Shown here: positions 46,571 through 58,390 of the stretch, piece after piece | Layout: every line of letters starts with the position of its first letter | How positions within the stretch are numbered: position 1 is the first letter of the stretch | From: Collybiopsis luxurians FD-317 M1 | Taxonomy: Eukaryota; Basidiomycota; Agaricomycetes; Agaricales; Omphalotaceae | Reading direction: 5' to 3' | DNA: 64,000 nt | Assembly: GCA_000827265.1 (NCBI GenBank) | Contig: KN834762.1 | Coordinates: forward strand, 808,939 to 872,938 | Program-made: the position numbers and the translations under genes | Notes under the pieces: generated by a model | Told to the model about the DNA's origin: nothing | What the model saw: only the letters and a program-made list of their open reading frames with translations | Databases searched by the model: none

Positions 46571-48064
46571 ATGTCTCTTGCTTCAATCTTTTTGCTTCCT
46601 CGACTTATCATGGTCATTGTATGCACATTTAATGCCTTTTGAAATTTATCAGTTCGTTGACTTGCCAAACGATTTAGGTCGAATGTATACTTTACGGTCA
46701 ATAGGCCCATCTTACTAGCATATACTTATTGACCTTGGCCCTGGCTGCTTACAGGCATCTACATTGTGCTTTTCGGGCTTGCAGTATGGATTCTCCCTCG
46801 TAAATTCGATACACCCTCCGTGAAAAGATTCTTCTTTCCTGCTATCGTCATTCTATTTTTCTTCGCGACCATCAGCCTCGCCTTCGATCTGATGGCTGAA
46901 GTATACGTTACATTGTTTATCATTCCACCGTCGTGGGTCATAAAGACTGGAACGTAAGGCTTATGATCTGAATTATCGAATTCATTATTAAACGCTCCAT
47001 GTAGGTGTGTCGCTGAAATCATATTCGCTATTTCAGAGTAAGTTTGTAAGATTGTCTTTGTCTCGAAAACTAATCAAGGTACTGGGAAGCATATTGGGTG
47101 ACATAGTCCTGGTACGTACTTCCTGCTTTTTGTTGACCAATTATTTAGCATGATTTGGTGTAGCTGTACCGTGTATATGCTGTTTGGGGATCTCAAAAGA
47201 AAGTTCTCTTCCCACTGTTGTTAATCCTTCTTGTCGCCAAAGGCATGTTTTCGGACTCATTCCTGCTAAATTTTTGCAGTTAAATTTATGGCTTCCTGCC
47301 ATAATCTGTAGTATTCGATATCATTGTGGTCGCAACAACTATACGGGATGCTCTTGAACCGAGGAAACAATTTAGAACCCTTACCAGGATGTCTGGAACA
47401 TTTACGCTGATTTTTGCGATTGTAAATGCCTTTGCGAACATCTTGATGACTCTGATGATTGGTGTGTCATTGTCTTTCTGTGTTGACCAATATGATCGGT
47501 TCTACTTCGTTCAATACAGCTGGTCGAATATGGTGGGTCTCCAGAACGGTTCAAGCTTCGTGCGCATTGCAACAACGCTGGTATCATAAACTCGTCGTTA
47601 TTATGTACGTTGATTTCTCCACATTTAGTTTGATGCTGACCTGTCATTCTGCAGTATGGAGTCTGGAGTCATCTATCCACTCTGTCTCGTAGCGATATCA
47701 CCGCTGTTATTTTTATCAGCGGCTCCAGGTTCGAACCCCACCACCTTGGCAGTCATTACTATGGTAAGTGTAGCTTCTTCAACCGTAAGGACGTCTCGAA
47801 GACGCAACTTTTCCATGGCAGGGCATAGCACCCACTTTGATTGCAGTCCGGATTGGATCGGGAAGCACCTACGAAGATCAACCGGTGCATAATAAAACGA
47901 GGCAGTCAGAAGTCGTGTTATCGTCTCACATTGAATCTCCGAGAAGCGCACCCAGCTATACTCTTAATGATAGACTGGTATCATCTAGGCATGCTCCTCG
48001 AGACTCCAGTACGGACTCATTCGGATATGTTCGAGAGAACTTGAGGGACAAGACTGAAGTTTAA
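46571..48064 (+). CDS. Multi-pass membrane protein of unknown function, copy 2
   Basis: Tandem paralogue of 44102-45598, about 328 aa: exons 46571-46618, 46678-46696, 46755-46953, 47005-47037, 47090-47111, 47164-47242, 47312-47461, 47520-47604, 47655-47763, 47822-48064. The first nine exon lengths are identical to those of copy 1 (48, 19, 199, 33, 22, 79, 150, 85, 109); only the last differs (243 versus 234). IVLFGLAVWILPRKFDTPSV, CVAEIIFAISE and FTLIFAIVNAFANILMTLMI correspond closely, while the tail is more diverged. The GC donor of intron 6 is kept. No stop or frameshift, so both copies seem functional. Confidence 0.82.
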
Positions 48065-48910
48065 AGAGACATTTGCTAAACAAGTTTCGAATACTGTACC
48101 GACAATACTCTTTGTTGCGGATATTGATCTCGTACATACACGGTTTCCATATTTGTATTATGTCTTTTGTGTTTTCATTGTGTAATTGTACTTTCAGCTT
48201 CATTGCACTTATGTATATAAGGACTTGAGTATGTAGAGAATATTAGCTTTTGTACACTATTCCCCCAGTCCCAACATTTGTTTATCACAATACTCTTTTC
48301 ATATGTTGTATGAATTTCGATTCATAGGACTCTCGCATGTGGACATTGAATTTGAGCAAGCACTTTGCCTTTGCAATGATCAAGCTAAGAATGACTACAG
48401 AACTCAAGAGTGGCGAGTCAGAAATGAGGTAGATTTGCATCTACTTGAAGTTCAAATGTACAATGTCAGCTTTGGATGCAAATGAGGTAAAAGCAAGGTA
48501 GTGAAATTGAGAAACGATCCCGCTGAAGTTGCCGCCTTAACAGAATTAGCTGAATTAACCCGGCAGTTTCTGTTGGGGCGCAAGCAAGCCGATCTTCATC
48601 AAAGCGTCACGGTCATATGGATATCTTATTCGAACGAGCATACCGTAGCAGAGTTAAAGAAAGGAACGAAACTAACACTAGACCGGTTACATACTTCAGA
48701 CTATTGTAAAGAAAAAGAAAAAACACCTAACAGGTAGGTACAACGACTTAATAAGGGTACACACAATCCTCACTTTCAACTTTCACTAGAAGGTCCCAAA
48801 TCCAGTTGGCAAAAAAAAAAAAAGGCCATCGAGCACATAGGCACAACCCAACGTCCATATTTCTCTACTTTGTGTCTCCACAGTTGCACCAAACAATTTA
48901 CAGAGGGACT
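48065..48910. other. Intergenic region with possible short ORF
   Basis: A plus frame at 48501-48737 begins (GTG) VKLRNDPAEVAALTELAELT and looks locally protein-like, but has no ATG, partner exon or known domain. An A13 run is at about 48811. Otherwise nothing was recognised. Confidence 0.35.
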
Positions 48911-50253
48911 TCAGTGGTCACGGGACTTTCTGGTACAGAGTCAGTTAGCGGCCACCATTTTCAGCGAAGGCATTGAAAGCTACTCACCTATATTCGCCCT
49001 CTGCAGCAACGCTGAGCTCCTCAATCTCACCCTGAACACTGGACAAGGCATCCGCAGCTGCACTGTAGTATGAAAGCTAGGCGTGATGGGAGAAAATATC
49101 ATCATCAGATACGCGACCGCAACTGAGACGAGGATGTTGGTCTTACTTGTGCTTTGACCAGCTCGTTCAAGTTCTTGAGGGGTTCAGGCTAAAAGACTAA
49201 TCAGCATCGAGTAGAGTTTAAATGAGCGAAACTATATCACGTTCTCCAAAACGGTCTTCATGAGCGTTATCGCGACCTCGGTCTTTTGAACAAGGTCATC
49301 CTCCGCATTCTCGACCTCGAGACGCGCCTGCTCCTGACGAGCGGGAGATGCGGACTTAAGACTGATATATAGCGATCAGAGTTGTTCGTTCCGTCATCAC
49401 AATGCTGAAATTCAACTCACCTTTGCTTAGCCGCATCCAGCTCCAGCCTACTTGTCCGCACGGCCTGCCTGGCCTTCATAGCAACATTGATGTTGGTGTT
49501 GAGAGTACTCTGCCAAGGGTGGAGGTATCCTTCTCGGACAGCAAGATCGTGCTGAATCCGTGAATTGGAGATACTGTCATTGGCCTGGGTGTATAGGGCG
49601 AGTGCTTTGCCTAGTTTGCTTGAATCTCCGGCTGGAGTTGAGATGAGCAACTGCGAGGCGGTGTGGGAAGCACGGGTGAGCGCATGGGGAAGAGTTTTGT
49701 GGGGAGTCTCGACGTTGGTTGGACGAGGAGAAGAGGCGCCAGGAGACAGCGGGGTGCCTTTGAGGTTGGTGGCAGCAAAGCTTTGGAACCCAGATCCGAT
49801 AGTGTTGGAGAACTCAGTCAGGGACTCTTGAACTTGAACGGGATAATCGTAGGCTTCGGATTCGTACACCTGAACAGAACGTGTTTACAGCAGTAGAGCC
49901 TCTGAAGGTTCTCGTCGTACCTTTGTGATTCTGTAGAGTTGTCCTGTTAGCTGAAATTAAAGGCAATATAGTCCTTCGAAAACTCACTTCAACATTGCCA
50001 GATGAGCATTTCTGAGAGCATCTACTTGCGCTTCGAGGTCCTTGTATTCTACAGAGATGATGTCAATTTTTCAAAAGTAATAGTGAGCGCAGCACAGACC
50101 TTGCGGAAGCTCAGTAATCTCATCCTGAGATACTTGACCGAGCCTTTCCCTGGTGGCTTGGACGCTGGATTGGAAACCTTTGGCGAACTTGTTTGCGCTC
50201 TGACCCAAATTGAGACCGGCAATCCCAGATTGCAGGGTTTTCCAGCCTTCCAT
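48911..50253 (-). CDS. BAR-domain membrane-remodelling protein (Gvp36-like)
   Basis: About 314 aa, eight exons on the minus strand: 50100-50253, 49988-50048, 49921-49930 (10-nt microexon), 49421-49869, 49241-49361, 49147-49188, 48988-49076, 48911-48929. The start MEGWKTLQSGIAGLNLGQSA, then ELPQEYKDLEAQVDALRNAH, SRLELDAAKQR, RQEQARLEVENAEDDLVQKT and NLNELVKAQLSYYSAAADAL matches fungal BAR proteins of the Gvp36 group: long amphipathic helices that dimerise and curve Golgi or endosomal membranes. It ends EYRKSRDH, the usual EYR end of the last helix. A Pro/Ser-rich insertion sits near residue 110-150. It shares a 174-bp divergent promoter with the dioxygenase gene. Confidence 0.88.
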
Positions 50254-50427
50254 CTTTTAATTGACTATAGGTGAGAGCGTATGAATAGATTTGAGCAGCG
50301 TCGACACGAGCAGCGATGATGAGTGAACGTTACAAACTGCGCTGAGCGGGAGTCCTGGCGGAGATGCTGGCAGCACTGCCACCACGGAGTCACAGCTCCG
50401 CGTGAGCAGATCTATGTATTCTTGATT
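50254..50427. promoter_or_regulatory. Short divergent promoter between BAR and dioxygenase genes
   Basis: Only 174 bp separate the two ATG codons on opposite strands, so both promoters and 5' leaders must share this space. No TATA box is obvious. Confidence 0.6.
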
Positions 50428-51583
50428 ATGTCTTCCATCAAGGAAACATACGACGCTCAGGGCTTCGTCGTCGTACCAAATCTCATTCACCCCCAGGATT
50501 TCTCAAATCTCCAGGATGCTGCTGATGTAGTCGTCAATCGTACTCGTGAAGGATCTTGGCCTTACAGAAGGACTCTCGGGAAGCAATTTCCACCTTTCGA
50601 TGATGATGAATTTAAGGATTATTGGGGCGTTCAAATGCTCATGCATCCTGACCTAGGAGAACCAGCTGTAGAGTTTTCGAACTGGTATACGTCTGATGCT
50701 TTGACGAGTGTAAGTATGGATGACCGGCTCAATCGCAGCCATTCACTTGATGCGTAGGTATGCTCCGAGCTATTACAGTGCGGAGAAGAGGACCTCCAAA
50801 TGGGTTTGTTTCAAGTCTTTCTCATTATTTACTTTCGGGCCTCACAGCTGGACTCAATACGTAGAACTTTTCAATCTGTTAATAAACCCACTAAGTCGGA
50901 GTTTTGCTCTACGATGGCATCGCGATGATGTCAAAGAGAATGCTCCTCCAGAGGAAGAACAAGCTGCTCTTAATGTGTGGCACAACGGGGTGCGTTTCCT
51001 ACATCTTTCGCTTGTTTGCTGGTGCTCGCTCTGACCTTTGATTACTAGGTTCAATGGAACACGTGAGATCCATTCTTCATCCGTGTCTTTCCAACGACTC
51101 TTAATGCTATGAAAGGGCGTTATACGAAGACTCCTGTCTCTATGTCGTCCCCGGTTCTCATAAAGTTCCAAGGACGCCTGAGCAGCGAGTGCATTCATGT
51201 ACTATGGACCCTCCAAAGAACCCCATGGACATGCCAGGCGCTGTCCGGTTAACCCTGAAACGTAAATAACCCATTCATTGTGTTCCCAAAATCCGCTAAC
51301 ACTTCTTGGTTCAGCGGGCGAAACCGTATTCTACAACAGCAACATCCTTCATTGCGCTACCTATGACAACACTGTCAAACGAGCCACTCTCCATGCGTGT
51401 ACCGGCGACGCACGTCATGGTGCAGCACGAGCGCGCAATATCCTTCAGCATGGGTTGTCTTGGGTTAAGGATTCGAGGTTCAAGGAACAACTGACGCCTA
51501 AAGGTCGAAGGATGCTCGATAGGCTGCTTGATTTGCAGCAGAATACTTCGCCTGACAGTGTAGGATATTCGCTAGAAGGATGA
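50428..51583 (+). CDS. Phytanoyl-CoA dioxygenase (PhyH)-like Fe(II)/2-oxoglutarate oxygenase
   Basis: About 293 aa, six exons: 50428-50709, 50758-50803, 50865-50989, 51049-51062 (14 nt), 51116-51261, 51315-51583. The start KETYDAQGFVVVPNLIHPQD is a typical PhyH N-terminus. Fe ligands are His128 and Asp130 in LRWHRDD and the distal His217 in NSNILHCATYDN; Arg227 (VKRATLH) is the likely 2-oxoglutarate binder. VVPGSHKVPRTPEQ is the family's second conserved block. The length fits. The family hydroxylates small molecules in secondary metabolism or lipid breakdown; the substrate is unknown here. No peroxisomal SKL end (it ends SLEG). All motifs are intact. Confidence 0.9.
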
Positions 51584-51834
51584 CACCGATCTTATCCCTT
51601 CATTGTTGTGGAAATGACCGGTTTCGCATTTTCTCTGCTGTATGGGATTAACTCGGAAATATATAACTGTTTCTATACCATGTACCTATTTAAATATAAG
51701 CCATACAACCTGAAGCTTCGCAATTTTTTTGTTACTTCCAAGGTTGCAAGGGCAATCGCAAGAGTAGTGTTGTAAACCGCTTGTAAGCGCCACTTCCCAA
51801 TCAGAACTAAATCAACATCACGCACTACCCAGTA

Positions 51835-52875
51835 TCATGATTTCGTTGGCGATTTCCAAAGCGAGTGGCTCTCCCACCCATCGGGAACCTTGATAGCCTG
51901 AACCTTCCTTCCAGCCTCATTGAGATTTTCAGAAGCTTCCAAATACCACAACTCATCAACGCCTTCGTGTCGGAGATAATCTGCGACGCGATGATAGTTC
52001 AATCCAACCGCGTGAGGACCGTGACTATCATCTGATAGAGCAAGTCTCCCCCCTGCTTGAAGGATAACCTAGACACGTACTTGAGTCACGAAGCATCACG
52101 CCTACATGAGTTCTTACCTTCAAAACATCTTCGCCCGGATACGCAGTACTCCACGATTTTCTAAAAGCAGCAGCATTCACTTCAAACAGAGCCCCATACC
52201 CCACCGCATAGAATATGTTCCGTTTCAAGAGCTCCCACGCTCGAGGATACTCTGCAAACCTCAATTGCGGATTGTACAGTCGACATAAATCAACATGCCC
52301 AATAATTTCGGGGCGATACCTCTGCATGAGCTCGAATTGTGCTTCAAAGTAACTGCACAAGAAGGCTTCCATCTGTTCATCAACAGAACCTCCTGGCTGG
52401 TGAGCCAAAGCTCTATTGAACGTATCTATATCGAAATCGATCGGGATACCGCAGACATGGTGGATCGAGCCGACGATATATTCGATTCTGTCGCCGTGAC
52501 GCTCAAGGAGCGCGTCCAACCGTTCTAAATCAATTGAAGTGATATAGTCCGTCTCTAGTCCCACCAACAAGGTAATTTGGGAAGCGTAGTGTACCTTGAG
52601 ACGATGAGCCTCGTCTAGAAACGCGTCAAATTGGGTACTGAGACCGTCTAGCTCCATTCCTATCTATCATCGTCGCGTCAAGGTCTTATCAAAGCTCATC
52701 GGGCTCAAAAATTCACCTCTTCAGGGTACAAGTCCTCCGTTCGATATCGAGGGACGTGTTCGGAAAGACCATACACGCGAAAATCTTTCCGGATGGCCTC
52801 GAGAACGACGTCTTCCAATTTTCCAGTAGCATGTCCGCAAAATTGACCGGAATGAGAATGATGACTATAAGGCAT
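51835..52875 (-). CDS. HIS2: Histidinol-phosphatase (PHP family)
   Basis: About 312 aa, three exons on the minus strand: 52717-52875, 52118-52663, 51835-52068. PHP metal-site motifs appear in order: MPYSHHSHSGQFCGHATG, GLSEHVPRY, GLETDYI, VGSIHHV, IIGHVDLCRLY and LALSDDSHGPHAVG. The protein removes phosphate from L-histidinol phosphate, the penultimate stage of histidine synthesis, in the cytosol. Length and motif order match fungal HIS2. Intron 1 was set with acceptor GATGATAG before 52663, which gives PEE-IGMELDGL in frame. The final exon is intact. The 5' two-thirds of this gene was copied in the tandem duplication (57742-58390). Confidence 0.93.
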
Positions 52876-53477
52876 GATGAACGTTGAGGTTTAAGAAGTG
52901 AACGCTAAGTGAGCGCTTGAGCCCTAAGGCGTTCATTAAGCGCCTAACGGAACCGGCGACAGAGTCGAGCCAGAGCAAGACTTAATGCACAGTCGCAGAC
53001 GAAATCACACTCAGCCTCGAGTGGGGTTCAAAACCCAAATTGAAGCTTATAGAATACCATATTATGGTCCCCTTTTCAGAGTCGGGCTCATCGCACTGAG
53101 AATTCATCAAGAAATGGCTCCTCGCGCACGAGGGCAGATACAATTCGACTAGGTAAGTATTTATGTACGTAGTAGCAAGAAATCTGAGGTATATACAAGA
53201 GCGATGTAAGATAGCAGCAACAGCAATAAGCAAAGCACGGATCGATGGTAAATGTAGGGGGTATATAGCAAATTATACAAACAATTATTTCGTAGGAAAA
53301 AACATCAAGTGGGTGGCGAAAGCCCAGAATGTAGATCGACCGCGGCAGCAAATTAGAATCGAGAGTTCGAGATCAACAGACGAAGCAATTTTGGGTTTTG
53401 ACTGGCAAGGGAAAGCGAATTATGTGCAAAAAGATGACTGCGAGTGTTTTATTAGCCGGATTCTGTGAAATTTTATG
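52876..53477. other. Intergenic region between HIS2 and the coiled-coil gene, unit 1
   Basis: Conserved with 58391-59007 in unit 2. A plus frame at 53163-53468 is not kept open in unit 2 and is probably non-coding. Confidence 0.55.
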
Positions 53478-54276
53478 CTAGGAAATTGTTAGATCGACCT
53501 GCAAACCATATCCACGACGTTTAAACTTGCCTTGAAACTCCATAAGATTTTCTCGTTCGGCGATAAACTGGACTTTTCTTTCTAAGTGTCGTAAACGCTA
53601 CGATGGTGGGACAAGCCAATGAGATTTTCACCCAGTGATATACGGTTGACCGAAAACGTACTTCTTCGATGTTCTGTGCAGAATTGTTGATTACATGTCA
53701 AAAATTTCGTACAAAACTCTGAAAGAGCAGAAAAGTGCTACTTACTGTTACTCCATGACCTTTAAAATCGCTTTGAAAATCCATAAGGTTTTCCCGCTCG
53801 ATCATGAACTGGACTTTTTTCTCTACGCGTCGTAGACGCTACGATGGTGGGACAAGCTAATGAGATTTTCACCCGATGATATACATTTGACCGAAAACGT
53901 ACTTCTTCGATGCTCTGTTCAGAATTATTGATCACATGTCGAAAATTTGGTACATAACTCTGGAAGAACAGAGAAATACTACTTACTGTTGGTGGGCTGG
54001 ATGTTGAAGATGACTGGGCCTGCATATGTTGATTAGCGACGCAGTCTGAAATTTTTTTTTTTTCTGAATAGCACTGACCATTTTTTGCGCGATTCTTCGT
54101 TCGCGTGGCTTTATGGCTTCAGCCAGGCGGTATAAAAACAAGAAACGTTTCTAAAAACAAAAACATTCAGATCTGTGGCGTGTAGGTGCTGGAGAAGGGT
54201 ATCAAATACTGACCGGTGTAATTCGTGAAGAATATGCCTTTTCATATGGGGAGCCTGAAAATCGCGGACTGTTCAT
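53478..54276 (-). CDS. Small coiled-coil protein with duplicated exon pair, unknown function
   Basis: About 134 aa, seven exons on the minus strand: 54214-54276, 54079-54150, 53987-54019, 53903-53914, 53746-53838, 53662-53673, 53478-53597. The N-terminus is MNSPRFSGSPYEKAYSSRIT. The last part is two copies of a helix-forming unit, each made of a 12-nt microexon (SIEE or NIEE) plus an exon starting RLRRVEKKVQFMIERENLM and RLRHLERKVQFIAERENLM. Heptad-like spacing suggests a coiled coil. The paralogue at 59008-59545 has only one such unit. I do not recognise the family. All splice sites are consensus and the sum of exons is in frame. Confidence 0.65.
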
Positions 54277-55048
54277 GCTATAAAACTAGTGGAGGTGCTG
54301 AAGAAGGAGAGTCAACTCGAGAGCTCGGTTTTTTAGAGATCTGAGGCGTGCGAATCTATCTGCTATGTGTTTACCTTAAGCTTGGCCGGTTCAGGCCCGG
54401 GGGAATCTCAGCCCCTCGTGGCCGTGAGTTTGCGTATAGAGTTCGAATAAACCAAGATTTGGTCTTGCGCCAACCGTTTCTTCAACCAAGGGCAGTCACT
54501 TTGCAATACTATATGTATTCCCATTCCGTTCTCGCTCTACACCCATTTGAAGGACTGCAGATTGGAGGTGATTGTTGTGAAGAAAAAGACAAACTAGAAG
54601 CGGATCGGACGCGGTTGGCGAATGGTGACTAAGCATAGAGATTAACGAGATAGCAGACGACATGAAGCTTACTGAGAGCTGCTAGATCCTCACCTGTCCG
54701 AACCAAAGTGGATTCATCCCAATGAGTGGGCGCGTACGCAGGCTCCAGCCACCACCAAACTCATGCAAAGTTCGATCTCTCGAGAAATTCTTCATCAGAA
54801 GCACTATCACCGCCCTTCTGAAAGCGGCTTTTCAATGTCCATCAAGCCACGCTCAATGGAAGGCCGAGTCGAGGAAGAGGCATCACTTGCGTATTTGCAG
54901 GTATCTAGATTGTCCGAACGATTCGTGGCAGCTGCTCCTATGAATGAGCAACGGCACTAGGGATGTCCATTAAGGCGCAGTTTCGTTTGTCGAATTACCC
55001 AGAAACTGAAGAAGGCTCAGCAGATAGTGACTCTCCGGCCGCGACTGT
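54277..55048. other. Region upstream of the coiled-coil gene, unit 1
   Basis: Partly conserved in unit 2 (59546-60716), which has about 0.5 kb extra between about 59995 and 60480. No gene recognised; short plus frames differ between units and look non-coding. Confidence 0.45.
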
Positions 55049-55540
55049 TAGGAATCCTCCCGAAAGGTGGGCCGAGTTTCGACCTGGGCTCCACTCCGAA
55101 CATTGCTCATATCGAACACGAATCTTATCGAGCCCCCATCAGGGAAGTAAAGCATCGCTGGGTCCTTCGCACTGTCCTCTGGTATCATCGTAACCATCGA
55201 GAATGTCCAGATAGCTATTCCCGGCATTGACGGCGTTATTGCTCTGGGCGGAGGGCGGAATGAAGAGGCCGGTCGATGTAGTTCACTTCACCGGTTGGAA
55301 TCCTCGCAAAAGATGAACCCCTGGGTTTCAGTCTGAATATTGCTCTTATCAAACACGGAGCTTTTCAAACCTCTGAAAGAGAAGTCGAGCATCGCAGGGA
55401 CATTGAAGATGCTATCGCTCTAGCGAATGGCAAAGGATCATCTTCGATCCGGCTCCTTGCTCAGTGGAAAGGTCGATCGATGTAGCCTACTTCGGCCGTC
55501 GCGCAATTTCCAGCGTCCAGAGTGTTTGGTCCATTCGCGG
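55049..55540 (+). repeat. ~250-bp tandem repeats (two units) inside unit 1
   Basis: Two diverged copies begin at 55049 and 55298 with GGAATCCTC(G/C)C(A/G)AAAG. Shared inner marks are CTCTTATCAAACACGGAGC-type and TTGCTCAGTGGAAAGG-type strings. The same repeat is expanded in unit 2. No convincing protein is encoded. Confidence 0.7.
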
Positions 55541-57741
55541 CAGTCACTCCCAGGAAGGGACGGTGTAATCTATTTCCAAGTCGCGCATTTCTGTGTGTCT
55601 GTAATGTTTGATCGCTCAGCACGAGCAGTTCAGTTGGAAGGCGAGGTTGCATTTGCTGGGCATGTGCAAGCAGGCGATATAGCTCAGCAGGAAGTAATCG
55701 GTGAGTTCCCCAGCCCCAAGTTTAATGAAATTTCGCCGAATATGAATTGATCCTAACTTTGTCAAACGAAATCTCTCGCTGTATCTGAGATTGGGAGCCG
55801 GGTACAGAGTTGATTCATGACCGGAATTATCCTAGGTGAAAACTCCGGGTGAGCTCGTTTCCTCGCTGTATCGATGCTCGGTTCACAAAAGGCTATTGGA
55901 ACGTAGATTTTGGGAGTGAAAGGGTTAAAGGAGGAGGTGTAAAGAGCCCTTCTGAGTATGGGGGACAAGGATTCAATATTCAATAGACGTCAGTTGTTCT
56001 TTTGGCTGAGCGAGAAGTGCGACGAGTGCTCCATCTTCATGTTTTCGTTGTGTACCTGTCTCCTTCCTTCGTTTCGTTTATATTTCGCTCGTCTCGTTTT
56101 CGTGAACGCGGGCCATCAAAATTGTCCATGAATCTGGAACTGTGTCCAGGCGACGAAGGAATATTTTATCATGACTTTTGAGTGCCAGCTTTCGTAAAAA
56201 CTGATAGGAAAAGAACTCGAAGTCCAACTGCCTTGAACTGGGAAAAAATTGGGTTTGATGCCTTGACTGAATGTTGATCATGACTGTGGCTGAGATGAGC
56301 TATTGTGAGTTTTCCCAGATTCTGGTTTCCATACATCGTGCCTTCATGCCAGAGAAAAGAAAAGTGTTACTTGTTGTGCGTGTATTCACTTTCACTCAGG
56401 ACAAGCTCAATCACCTATAGACTGTAGATGGCTTATATTGGGAGCTTTCCAGAGGTCACCAGCACAGTAACTTAGGATTTCTCTCAAAGAGCATCCGGCA
56501 AATTGCCACCGCCCGAAGGTCTTAAGAGACCTTTCCTCAGTCTACTCTCAACGAACGTTCTGAAGGGAGGCTAGGTTTCCAGGTGCAGCTCGCTTTTCTC
56601 GATCCAGCTCGATTCTCCGAATGACATGCTCTCAAATCCTCAGCCTCGGCCTTTCTCCTATGATCCCTCATTTTACAAGGAAGATGAGCAAGTTACACCT
56701 ACACGGATATGCACTATACGATATCATCTCGCCGTTTCATCAGCCGGGCTGCGCTCGAACAGCGGCCATCCGGCATGCCTTCATCTTTGCTTTGGTCCTA
56801 CAATCCGTTCTTGAAAGCTGGTAGAAACAAGCAGGCCGAATTGACCGGCTCTGATTATATCGCTCTCCTCAGCAGTTCTGGGTGATCTGCGTTGAGGAAT
56901 AGTCGGACGACAGTCTCGGGTTTTGGCCTGTTGATTCTCGAGGAGAAGAATAGAAGGGAACATCGATTGCAAACTTAGTGAGGCGTTATTTTTTTTGCCG
57001 TCCTTTCGCCATGTTCCTGTGTATTTTACCTCGGCCATGGGCCTCCAGTCTTCACTAGATCCACCGAGCTTCGAAGTCCACGAAAATCAAATGAACGAGT
57101 GCCTTTGCCAAAATAGTACAACCTTTTCGATCATTGTCAAGACAGAATATTCAAGGTCTTAAATTTCTGAAAATTACTCTCGAGATGAAAATGGAGGCGG
57201 TTCAGACTACACATCAGCTTTAACAGCAACGAAGTCAATCAATCGTTAAAGTCTTGTTCGCTCAATTTATTTTTTTTTCAATTGTTCATTATGGCTGCGC
57301 CAGCTTCACGGCTCGGCCAAAGCATTTGATTCAGACACGAGGTTCACAAGGGTTTACAGTACACATGAGCGTGTAAAGAGTTTACTGATACGACGATAAC
57401 GATCTCCACAAGCAATTCAACGAAGACGTGCAGAATAAATGGATGGGTGAAATCTTAAGCAATTGAATACAACGAAAGCCTCTACTCCTGATCATGCAGT
57501 CGAAAGCAAGATGGGAAATGGGGTAGTTTCGAGGTGAGGCAAATCTGGACCAAGGTGGTGCGCAATCAGCTGTTCTTCACTTTAATCCAACCAAAGTCCC
57601 TTAATGCTGAGCATTTTCGTACAAAGAGCTTCTTCTTTAGACACTGAACGTCAACCATACGCTTTCTGAATTATTTTTTTTAGTAATGTCCCGATATGGA
57701 AGAAAGGTTCGGGGAAAGAATTTTCCTCTGTTGCGACTAGA
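55541..57741. other. Right part of duplication unit 1, no gene recognised
   Basis: Similar to about 61690-63892. Several ORFs of 60-85 codons exist on both strands, but matching frames in unit 2 are shifted or broken, so coding status is doubtful. Confidence 0.45.
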
Positions 57742-58390
57742 TATGTTCCGTTCAGAAGCTCCCATGCTGGAGGATACTCTGCAAACCTCAATTGCGGATT
57801 GTACAGTCGACATAAATCAACATGCCCAATAATTTCGGGGCGATACCTCTGCATGAGCTCGAATTGTGCTTCAAAGTAACTGCACAAGAAGGCTTCCATC
57901 TGCTCATCGACGGAACCTCCCGGCTGGTGAGCTAAAGCTCTATTGAACGTATCTATATCGAAATCGATCAGGATACCGCCGACGTGGTGAATTGAGCCGA
58001 CGATATATTCGATTCTGTCTCCGTGACGCTCAAGGAGCGCGTCAAACCGATCTAAATCAATTGAAGTGATATAGTCTGTCTCTAGTCCCACCAACAAGAT
58101 AATCTGGGACGCGTAGTGTACCTTGAGACGATGAGCCTCATCTAAAAACGCGTCGAATTGAGCCCCGAGAGCTCTAGCTCCATCCCTATCTATCATCGTC
58201 GCGTCAAAGCTCATCGGGCTCAAGAATCCACCTCTTCAGGGTACAAGTCCTCCGTTCGATATCGAGGGACGTGTTCGGAAAGACTATACACGCGAAAACC
58301 TTTCCGGATGGCTTCAAGAACAACGTCTTTCAATGTTCCATTAGCGTGTTTGCAGAATTGACCGGAATGAGAATGATGGCTGTAAGGCAT
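57742..58390 (-). pseudogene. HIS2 pseudogene (histidinol-phosphatase, 3'-truncated, frameshifted)
   Basis: Copy of exon 1 (58232-58390) and most of exon 2 of HIS2. Exon 1 reads MPYSHHSHSGQFCKHANGTL..., still open. Early in exon 2 one base is missing relative to the intact gene (after IGMELE), so the normal splice leads to an early stop. Another single-base loss occurs near the end (ELLNGTYL versus ELLKRNIF). The gene is cut at 57742 and the last exon with LSDDSHGPHAVG is absent. Metal-site residues are therefore incomplete, and the copy cannot make a working phosphatase. Confidence 0.88.

Larger units (their letters stand above)
52211..57741. repeat. Large tandem duplication, unit 1
   Basis: The block from inside HIS2 to about 57741 recurs head to tail as 57742 to about 63892. 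Offsets between matching landmarks grow from 5517 (HIS2 starts) to 5666 (repeat region) to about 6060 (right end), because unit 2 carries extra sequence. Unit 2 begins exactly where its HIS2 copy is cut (ATATGTTCC in HIS2). Both units end in GACTAG. Confidence 0.85.

Noticed and set aside
53163..53468. 101-codon plus-strand ORF in duplication unit 1
   Set aside because: The equivalent frame in unit 2 is broken, and the region fits the flank between two minus-strand genes.
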